Positions 56,660 through 64,000 of a DNA stretch of 64,000 bases are shown piece after piece. How positions within the stretch are numbered: the first letter of the stretch is position 1; each line of letters starts with the position of its first letter. Both the position numbers and the translations under genes were made by a program. The notes below the pieces were generated by a model, which had not been told where the DNA came from, ran no database searches, and was given only the letters and a program-made list of their open reading frames with translations. This DNA comes from Oscheius sp. JU75 (Eukaryota > Nematoda > Chromadorea > Rhabditida > Rhabditidae), in assembly GCA_037178855.1 (NCBI GenBank), contig JASJZC010000007.1, positions 9,238,001 through 9,302,000 on the forward strand, written 5' to 3'.

Positions 56660-58291
56660 GTCCTGAAATTTGCATGTTTATAGGTGGAAATATCAATAAG
56701 AGACAAGAAGACGAGAGACCCATGCTGTTAACGCCCTGACCGAAAGATAGAAACCGGTTGATCGATCATGCCTATGGACAGAAAAGAGGTGGTGGACAGG
56801 AAGAGGTGATTTGAAATCGGGGTGGAGGAGATGTCCTCGGGCGCGACAGATAATGGCCATTCTCTTCTGGTAGACAGCGTACAGAAGACGGAGAGTGCCG
56901 GACTGACAGGGGACCTTGAAACGGCTTCCCCCCCACACTCTAACTGCCAGCCAATGCCAATCCTGATGTAGGAGCTTCAAGGTATCGATTCCCGTAGCTA
57001 AGAGAGAGACCTGGGAGGTCTGATCCGGCTTTATAGATCACGCGAAATTGAAAGAGTTGCAGGAACAGTCTTTTGAAACACAGATTCTATCAAAATCGGG
57101 ACACGTGCAACAAAAGCCGGTGTCACGAAATTACACTGTTTACGTTACCGGCAATCAATCCACGGCCAGAAAAGAAGTGATGTAGTTTTAAAGTTGTGTG
57201 ACAGACATAGTCTTATAGTTTCAAGAGCTCTAATGGAGACTCTAGGATAAAATAAGACATGGGTTTACAGCCACATCAACAGTCAAGAGGTGAGTCAGTT
57301 TGAGAATGAAAAAGGTTTATGGGCATTATGTGGGGAGGCAAAGGAAAAGTTTTTTTGCTCAGAGCTACGATATTGCTTAAAAATGGCATAGGTTCACAGA
57401 AAAATATACGTCTACCTATGTTTCAAAAACAAGCAGATAAGAAAGAGTGCCTATTTTTCAAACAGCTGTTTATAGAAAAACAGTAAGGGACGCGCGAGGG
57501 TGCGATGCGAGCGACCAGCCCCTCGAACTGGAATGCGACCTTTGTCGATATATATGGCATGCGGAGAAAGCGTTTGTGAACCTTTCTGAGAAAGCATTTG
57601 ACACTGTAGGCCCACCACCACACTGATCCAGCCATCTCGCGCAGGCGACATAAAAGTGAGCGCGAACGATCGATGCAATCAGATAAGGTCTCTGGACGGA
57701 AATCTGCCAGCTGACCCTGATCGGCGCTTGATTTGCATGCACGTTACGCATAAAACTTTCTGGAGGTTGGGTGAGAGCAACAGACAAATAGGCTGAAAGC
57801 CCAATAATGAGCGCTTGGTCCTGTTATGACCAGTGGCGTTGCATAATGGAGTGACCACAACAATATGGCGTTTCCAAGGTAACCAGGCAGCCGCCTTTCC
57901 GTTTCGAAAGAGACAAGCTTGGGCAGGAAGAGACCGATCTTCGAGAGTTAGGAAATAACAGAAGTTTTATAATGGATCTCGATGAATGTCTATAGAATTG
58001 TTGACCTAAAACACTAATAATCCGAAAAACTGAAAGAAAGTATACCTAGAATACAAAACTTCTCCAAAAAGTTGTAATTAATCCAAGAATATTAAGTAAC
58101 ACCGGCTACGGGAACCGCTTCAATGACCCGGTCGGAGGTCCTGCTTCCGCACAGCCGGCTGTCTCGCGCTTTTATGCTAATTACAGGTGGATTGAACATA
58201 TTTAAAGGGGTTAGCCGCACCAAAAGCAATCAATGTAGTCAGCTGAGAGAGGAGAAGAGATCTGTCGGGATGCGGAGAAACACCATTATGA
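56660..58291. other. Intergenic region
   Basis: No gene is seen. Overlapping minus-strand ORFs at 57423-57787 share one GC-rich stretch in all three frames and look fortuitous. Confidence 0.45.
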
Positions 58292-58757
58292 TAATTAAAG
58301 GGACACTGACATTGGGTGTGAAGCACGACTTTTGTAGTTGAGTCCGCGACGAACTTCCCTGAAAACCAATCTTTCGCATTCTTTCATGCTTTACACACAT
58401 TTTTATGACTTCTAAGTGTGTTTAATCGATTCCTTGTCAAATTCTACCTTAAAATAGTTTACTTTGATGGAAAAATGACCGGTAAAAATAGGAAAAATTG
58501 ACAAAACGCTATCTTTTCTATCGACCTATTACTCCATTTTTTTTTTGCAGTTTTTTAATCGAAGTAGATTATACTAGGGTAGAATTTGACAGCGAATCGA
58601 TTAACTACACATAGAAATTAAGAAAACGTGTATAAAGCACGGAAATGTGCAGAAACATACTAAATTCCAGAACTTTTTGGATTTCCGCACAAAATTCAAA
58701 TTCAAAAATGCGTTCCCGGGGACAGCCATACACCGCAATGTCAGTGTCACTTTAAGA
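58292..58757. repeat. Foldback element, same family as the ROCK intron element
   Basis: The left arm (58292-58323, TAATTAAAGGGACACTGACA and following) is inverted at 58727-58757. Nested inside, about 58420-58470 (TTAATCGATTC, TGTCAAATTCTACC) is inverted again at about 58560-58605. The internal CACACATTTTTATGACTTCT and the GGGACACTG arm core match the element at 1420-1690. No coding capacity. Confidence 0.8.
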
Positions 58758-59845
58758 GAAGTCACGAGTAGGGATCCAGTCTGTCGGATCCTCGACCTTA
58801 ATTGACGAGGACAAGTCGAGGTCTATTGTTGTGTGGAAGGTGAAACAAGAAGAAGACATGAAAACAGAGAGACAGTACGACAGAGAAACAGAGAGATAAA
58901 GCGACAGAGAACTGAGGAATTTGTGCAGACAGAGTGCAGACTAGGTGCTCAAGTGGTAGCGAGTTGGGAAATTGCTCAATAGAGCAAAGTGGCGACCGTG
59001 GGTCCTTGGACACGGAGGTACAGCTGTCAACAGATGTGACCGTTCACGGCCACGGATTGTACAAAAAAAGCTTTTCAGACGAAAAGTATTTATGGATCGT
59101 TGACAGTCATTCGGGGCTGTTAAAGAGATGAGACCTTGAAATGCGCTGGCGCATATTCGAACTGACACAATTTCCAGCCTACGGGTGGCCATCTCTAAAA
59201 TGCAAAACAGTACCAGAGGACAGGAGAGGGCAGAGACAAACGAGCCGCGACTGTCCGATGCCAGTGAAATCTCTCCGACATCTCTCCCTATGCGTGAGTC
59301 AGCAGCTTCAAAACGAGAGGATTGACCCTAATCGTATAGGTTGATGTCTCTTTTTGCTAGGATGTGTTGTCGAGCAAAAAGAGAGGGCGAATCCATAACA
59401 AATACCCGGAATTAGAGACAGAGAGACGAAGAGACGGAGATACAAAGAAACAAAGAGACAGAGAGATAGGGAGATAGAGAGACAAAGAGACAGAAAGCCA
59501 CAGATACAGAGAGAGAGAGAGAGAGACAGAGAGTTTTTCCCCGGCACCAATTGACGATGTTGCTAGTAAGTAGGTGGTTGCAAATAAGCACCCGATGTGT
59601 TAAGCTACATAGACTAGCATAAACACAAAAATAGTGGCAAAGAGTGCAAAAGTTTTCTAAACTGTCCTTAGTGTGACTCTCTTTATTGCGCCGAATGTTG
59701 TTCAAGTGTTTCTAATGGAGTCCCTCCGACAATAGAAAGCCGAACCTTTCTCCCTCACAAACAAACTTTCTCTTCAGCCTTGAAAAAGGATAATCTTATA
59801 GGCGAGCTATAGAAAGTACAAACTGGTTTTATTAGAGTAAGTGAC
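58758..59845. other. Intergenic region with GACAGA minisatellites
   Basis: GACAGAGA-type arrays at about 58863-58906 and 59416-59532, the latter running into an (AG)n tract. They produce artefactual repetitive ORFs on the minus strand. No gene is seen. Confidence 0.55.
59828..59833 (-). terminator. Poly(A) signal of the dynein light chain gene
   Basis: AATAAA on the minus strand 13 nt beyond the stop codon. Confidence 0.6.
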
Positions 59846-60289
59846 CTAAATCTGAGGCTTCCTTGTCCTTGCTAAGGCGGCAGCTAGCCTCTCATCAAAC
59901 TCCAGCAAGGTCATCCTCTTCGGTGGTCGTTTTTCATCTGACTGGCGGAGTTTGCTTACAATAGCAGCCACTGACACCCTATCCGGAGTATCTTTTGATC
60001 CAGTCTTGAAAATGTTGTATTGCCAACGATTGATGACAGTTAAACAAAAAGCCGGTGTCCCATCGGGATTACTATGGTCCGGAATTGTCCAATGTACATC
60101 TGTAATGGCTTTAATTCAAGTCTTCTCGTGTTCGTTACCGTGAGAAACAAGCCCTGAATTACGGACAATGAGAACGCCCCACGTACCGCCGTAAATGTCT
60201 TCAACAACGCGGCGAACCATCTGCATTTGGGTTACGGGGTCCTTTGTCTGCTGAGTGGCACGCATTATTATCCCACGAACCGCAGGCAT
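59846..60289 (-). CDS. LC8-type dynein light chain-like protein
   Basis: Two exons, 134 aa: 60139-60289 and 59846-60099, intron 39 nt, phase consistent. The core VVEDIYGGTWGVLIVRNSGL aligns with the LC8 block (I...FD..Y.PTWH.IVGRNFG), and RWQYNIFKTGSK aligns with its end (ILLFKSG). Between them lies HWTIPDHSNPDGTPAFCLTV in place of the usual short HFIYFY strand. About 45 extra residues (RVSVAAIVSKLRQSDEKRPP...) follow the domain. LC8 proteins are dimeric cargo adaptors and hubs. Divergence from the canonical strand may mean altered dimerisation. The start codon is uncertain: Met at 60289 or 60265. Confidence 0.6.
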
Positions 60290-60451
60290 GGGACAGTTTT
60301 GAACGGCTGAAGTTTGGTATAGGAGAAAACTTCAAGAAAACGGACCAGCCTGAACTGTGGAGACAAGGAAGAGCACTGCCAACATTGGCTGAGGAAGTGA
60401 AACTGAACTTGTCTTGGCTGCCTGCGGCGTCAGTCGCAACTAGCTCGACCC
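60290..60451. promoter_or_regulatory. Compact divergent intergenic region
   Basis: 162 bp separate the start codons of the dynein light chain-like gene (minus) and the 60452 gene (plus), so any promoters are shared or overlapping. No TATA element is evident. Confidence 0.35.
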
Positions 60452-61077
60452 ATGAAGAAAGCTAATTGTTCTCGGGTCAAGAAGTCTGTGTGTGTGGCAA
60501 AACATGGAAAGTTGCTAATGGTAAGACAGATGACAGTGAGAAACAATCTGTACTTGGCATTGTAATTAGCGTCTTTTGATAGTTACACAAAGATTCTTGT
60601 TTTCACAAAGCTGTCAACTGTGCATCCTATACCATGGTGTTACAGCCAGCATACAATGTCATCTAAGTAATTCTCAGTGCCAGTCAATTTCTAAAGGATC
60701 TTGGCAGCGGTAACATCTTCTCCGGTCTGTCATTCTATCAACTTTTACTGTCCTATGAATTTTCAATAAATTTCCTTTTTTAGGCGCCATATGTTACCGA
60801 AAACTGGTACAGCAAACTTTGGCAGGACTTAAACTGTCAGGTTTGTGATTTGTAGCCATGTAATCTTACAACAGTATGCTAATAATTCATATTACGCAAC
60901 AGTGAATATAAAGCCTTTATATAAAAATCAAACCAGAAATATTTCGAGGATCTGGATTTGCAGGAACACCAGGATCTTACAACAGCAGATTTAAACAGCA
61001 CAAATTCTCTCATCGTAGTCTTGTGCCGGGAGAGCGTACATGGAATGGCACAAGTCATTCACAGCTTTGGGGACTGA
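60452..61077 (+). CDS. Small protein, 88 aa, unknown
   Basis: Three exons: 60452-60520, 60784-60840, 60937-61077, all phase 0 with canonical sites. The product starts MKKANCSRVKKSVCVAKHGK, continues with APYVTENWYSKLWQDLNC and KYFEDLDLQEHQDLTTADLN, and ends LIVVLCRESVHGMAQVIHSF-GD. The KHG near the N-terminus vaguely recalls the RHG of histidine phosphatases, but the protein is far too short and the other catalytic residues are not visible, so I do not assign it. A further plus-strand frame after it (61096-61320) could be an alternative last exon. Confidence 0.45.
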
Positions 61078-62480
61078 AAAAATTGTCGTATCTAATTGGA
61101 AACACCCTTTTTTTTCTCCCAACCCTCTTTGAAGTCAACACTTGTCAAATCCGGTTCTGCACTAGGACCAAAGAAACAGGAATCTATCCCAAGTGTTGAA
61201 ATTCTCTATTCCCTCTACTCTCCTCAAAACATCAAACAAGAAGAAACAACACCCGAACTGATCCACCGATCTGGATCACTTCCTCCAGTGGTCTCGCCTA
61301 TAGTCATGGTACGAGTCTAGAGGACAAAGAGACATAGAGAGAGTCTGCCCTTCTGCAGCTCGCTTCTGGCATGTCAGCTTTTTTGAACACCACGACCGGA
61401 GCGCACCATTCCTTATTCTTTGCAGTCAGGCCCGCACTCCTTAACTCCTCGCTAGTTAAGTCGACTACCGGAACCTATCTTGACAGTCTTTGGTTCCAAT
61501 AGAAGAGTCCAGAGAGTCCAGAGAGTCCAGAGAGTCCAGAGAGTCCAGAGAGTCCAGAGAGTCCAGAGAGTCCAGAGAGTCCAGTAGTCCAGGTTCAAGT
61601 AGCGCAGCTGTAGTCGAGTCGAAGCCGGGGCCCCACCTTAAAAGTTGTCGTTCGTCCTCTGGAGAGCCGATGCTGCGAATGGAGTTCCCTCTCACTCCTG
61701 GTCTTTCCTCGACTTGCCATGTCTTCTCAAGTTTATCTTGACAAAACACACAAAAAGACAACCAGCGCTAATAGGAAAACTTTTGTTTAGTTACAAAGTT
61801 TTGTTGTTGTTAGGTAATTAGGCAACCTTTTGACCGAAAGCAAGTGGAAAACTTTTCGATGGAAAAGAAAAAAAGGAACTCTCTCTGGTAATTGCCACAA
61901 GTTAGAGTAAACACGAACCTAGGTTTGGATCCCCGACCCAACGAACATTTTGTTGACGTCTAAGTAGACACTGCATTTTTATCATATGCCTTGAAAATAC
62001 AGAACCACAATTTTCATTGCCATGAGCCTGGCAGATGGTACATGGCTGCGGAGGACGAATCTTTTATGAAATACTTGCGTGACATTCTTAGTGAGATAAC
62101 TGGAGTGAGCAGACACTTTGAAATTGCAAATGCCGAAGAAAATCCAAGTAACCTTTCCTCTGACGTTATTGCTCTTCTAAGCCATTTTTCTTATGTATTA
62201 TATCTATTACATGCCAAACTGGATACATCTAGAGTAATTTTTGTCAATGAGTCAAATAAAGTTACTCAGAAACGAAACAAAATGGACTTGAAGCAACGGA
62301 AAATACAAAAAGTAATAGAAGGGTCCAATTACAAAGTCTAAGCTCGCTATAAAACCAAATTCAAAGGTTTGGAGGCGCCGGATCAGTTCTTTTAATGCTT
62401 ATATTGTGTGAGAGGATGCAGACACACACCTTTACGGAAACACATTACAACAACTTTAAAATCCAACCAGGCATGTACAT
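61078..62480. other. Region with a minisatellite and one possible ORF
   Basis: It contains the 9-bp minisatellite listed separately and, at 61991-62341 (+), a 116-codon open frame (GRWYMAAEDESFMKYLRDIL...VIALLSHFSYVLYLL) preceded by an acceptor-like AAAATACAG. The ORF is AT-rich compared with confirmed genes and has no recognised domain, so it may be an exon or chance. Confidence 0.35.
61505..61583. repeat. 9-bp minisatellite (TCCAGAGAG)n
   Basis: Eight to nine head-to-tail, almost perfect 9-bp units. Being a multiple of three, it leaves frames open on both strands (ESR repeats on plus, LDS repeats on minus), but neither is embedded in a credible gene. Confidence 0.9.
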
Positions 62481-62836
62481 CTACAACGGTGGTTTCTTCA
62501 GCGATTCCTCAATCTGAGAGATCAGCCATTGTTGAACGATTAAGTACATACGCAAAGCAATGAACTCTATAAGAAATGATTTAGTGATAAAGCACTAACT
62601 GTGTAACATTTAGTTTTTCGAAGGCCACTTTGAGATTACCGGCGCCGTCGCAAAAGACGTCAACAAGTTTGTCCTCAACTTCATATTTGCGCAGCACATT
62701 CATCACTCTTCGGTAATTTGTCACCGGTTGTGCTGCAAACCACTTATTATTAACAGCTCTTTGGAAAACGAAAGTACCTGTCTGTTTGCTGCTCGAAGCA
62801 TTCTAGAATATATCTATGCTGAACCACATCCTTTGA
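62481..62836 (-). CDS. 3' exons of an unrecognised gene
   Basis: Exons 62770-62836, 62596-62732, 62481-62564 join in phase; the last acceptor is the second AG of TTATAGAG. The product includes SKDVVQHRYILECFEQQTDR, PVTNYRRVMNVLRKYEVEDK, LVDVFCDGAGNLKVAFEKLN and FIALRMYLIVQQWLISQIEE. It is clearly protein-like, helical and charged. Upstream exons were not identified, so the gene is incomplete in this model. No family is recognised. Confidence 0.5.
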
Positions 62837-63404
62837 CTGCAGGGTAGCCGATAAGTATTGGATCATAGTTCATCTTAAAGGCCTGCATATAGGCTGATTT
62901 AATACTACTTTCTTAGCTTTATTCGACCAACATAGTCTCATGTTATAGAATTTTTCGGTTCGTCTAGAAAACAATGGATACCGCTTTCACCCCTTGGCAA
63001 AATCAATCTAAAAAAGAGACCCAGACAATCCACCAAAGAAAAATCGTTGCGTTTTTTTAATATCGAAGACATCATAATTGATCTAACAATGTAGAAACTT
63101 AGGTTCAAGCTATTCGAAACACACCATTTAAGATTTATACGTAATTAATTTTGACATGTCACTTGCGCCGCACAAGCTGTTTAACGGTCGCACAGTTTCC
63201 ACCACTTCGCAAATTTAAAAGTAAATCTCTCGATCTGACTATAGGTTTTTTCCTATGTTCCCTAATTTCGGAGAAAAACGCATTTTTTATGCGCCAATAC
63301 TTATCGGCCATCCTGTATGTCTTTCCCTTGACAAAAGCTTTTCCGGACCGTCGACTGCCTATACTTTGAGACGATTGAGCTCCTAAAAGATGGATTCCTT
63401 TTTA
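62837..63404. other. Intergenic or intronic region
   Basis: Nothing supportable. It may hold 5' exons of the gene ending at 62481. Confidence 0.3.
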
Positions 63405-63895
63405 CTAGAATGAAGTACACCGAAGTTTTCTGTTCTTCGTATTCAGCCTTTTGTTAACTTCGATTCGACATCCGACCACCTCATGAGTTTGACAACCTCG
63501 TTGGGACGAGTGTTCTTCTGACAATGCTGTAGATATGGAGCGAATCAGTTGAGCGTCTTTTGGACGAAAAGACTCTTCGAAAAAGACTTCGAGTTCCAGC
63601 TGGAAAGGAACAGCCTTGTCAGAATAGTTGTTGACGATGACGATGTTTTTTTTCTTGACTGGCGTCTGGCTGGACTCCCAGCAAATGTCGAGCCGATTAC
63701 GATCCGATGCGGTCAATTCTACGAGCAGAAGTCGACAATAGGACAAATGAAGTTTCTTAAATGCACTGACTTCGGTCAAAACGGGCGATAAGGTGGTCGG
63801 AACAATCAGAAGTTTAAAAAAAGCCTAAATCGAAGACCAGCAACATATCATTACCAGGTCAACACGTTTGCAATCGTCTCGCGATGGCCGGCTGC
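63405..63895 (-). CDS. 3' part of an unrecognised gene, continuing beyond the window
   Basis: Exon 63405-63824 (140 codons including stop), joined in phase 0 to 63855-63895 by a 30-nt intron. The product contains AFFKLLIVPTTLSPVLTEVS, LHLSYCRLLLVELTASDRNR, KKKNIVIVNNYSDKAVPFQL and ELEVFFEESFRPKDAQLIRS, ending in a basic tail. Composition strongly suggests a real gene. There is one moderately hydrophobic stretch but no clear domain. Earlier exons probably extend past 63895 and beyond the window end. Confidence 0.55.
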
Positions 63896-64000
63896 CTGAA
63901 ACAAAAACAAGACACAGACAGGAGAAAAGTTGAAGTCAAAAGAGAAATGTCAAAAGTCCGCATTTTGGGTTTGGGTATCCAGAAAGGGGCGCCATATCAT

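Noticed and set aside
57423-57787. Three overlapping minus-strand ORFs
   Set aside because: Same DNA open in all three frames; no family resemblance and no splice sites that join with neighbours.
59308-59705. Leu/Ser-rich minus-strand ORFs
   Set aside because: Translation of GACAGAGA/(AG)n arrays, not genes.
61465-61761. Repetitive LDS/ESR proteins encoded by both strands
   Set aside because: Explained entirely by the 9-bp minisatellite, whose unit is a multiple of three.

Overview
This is a 64 kb window of a compact eukaryotic nuclear genome, most probably a nematode. Three things support this. (1) Introns are GT-AG, mostly 35-60 nt, with TTTCAG/TTTTAG acceptors. (2) Many genes have a consensus 3' splice site only 1-7 nt upstream of the start ATG, as expected for spliced-leader trans-splicing. 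(3) Gene content includes a Clc-like (claudin-superfamily) membrane protein, a serpentine chemoreceptor-like 7TM protein and an ACC-type Cys-loop anion channel, all typical of nematodes. All gene models were spliced by hand, requiring canonical splice sites and continuous phase. Coordinates may be off by 1-2 nt.

Layout. 1-2438: 3' end of a Rho-associated kinase (ROCK) gene, with a foldback element in one intron. 5839-9123 (-): a complete BTBD9 orthologue, 14 exons. 9747-12557 (+): DLST, the E2 subunit of 2-oxoglutarate dehydrogenase. 13.7-15.7 kb: a foldback element and a degenerate tandem array. 16169-17576 (+): a 7TM chemoreceptor-like gene. 17.6-27.5 kb: gene-poor, repeat-rich, with one small spliced gene at 21414-21768. 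27549-29575 (-): BSDC1 orthologue. 30371-32859 (+): aminomethyltransferase (glycine cleavage T protein), tail-to-tail with a small secreted-protein gene (32906-33814, -). A second, larger secreted low-complexity protein gene lies just upstream of that on the same strand (33926-35514, -). 37350-37749 (+): a small secreted, probably GPI-anchored protein.

39236-41064 (+): UNC-93-like transporter. 41309-41476: a Tc1-type transposase remnant. 42665-43697 (+): a Lifeguard/TMBIM family protein. 43.7-47.3 kb: four small genes of unknown function. 48002-48149 (-): a tiny secreted peptide. 48324-51135 (-): a Cys-loop anion channel. 51-55 kb: repeats, including a long foldback and a chimeric pseudogene copy of the next gene. 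55259-56659 (-): Clc-like protein. 59846-60289 (-): LC8-type dynein light chain, divergent from a small gene at 60452-61077 (+). 62.5-63.9 kb (-): exons of two unrecognised genes.

The genes do not form one pathway. Two mitochondrial enzymes (DLST, AMT) are present, but the remainder is an ordinary mix of housekeeping, membrane and secreted proteins. The unusual content is in the introns and intergenic DNA: several foldback families, tRNA-like fragments, an exon fragment re-inserted as a perfect hairpin in its own gene, a fused partial gene copy, and repeat tracts that lengthen particular introns.
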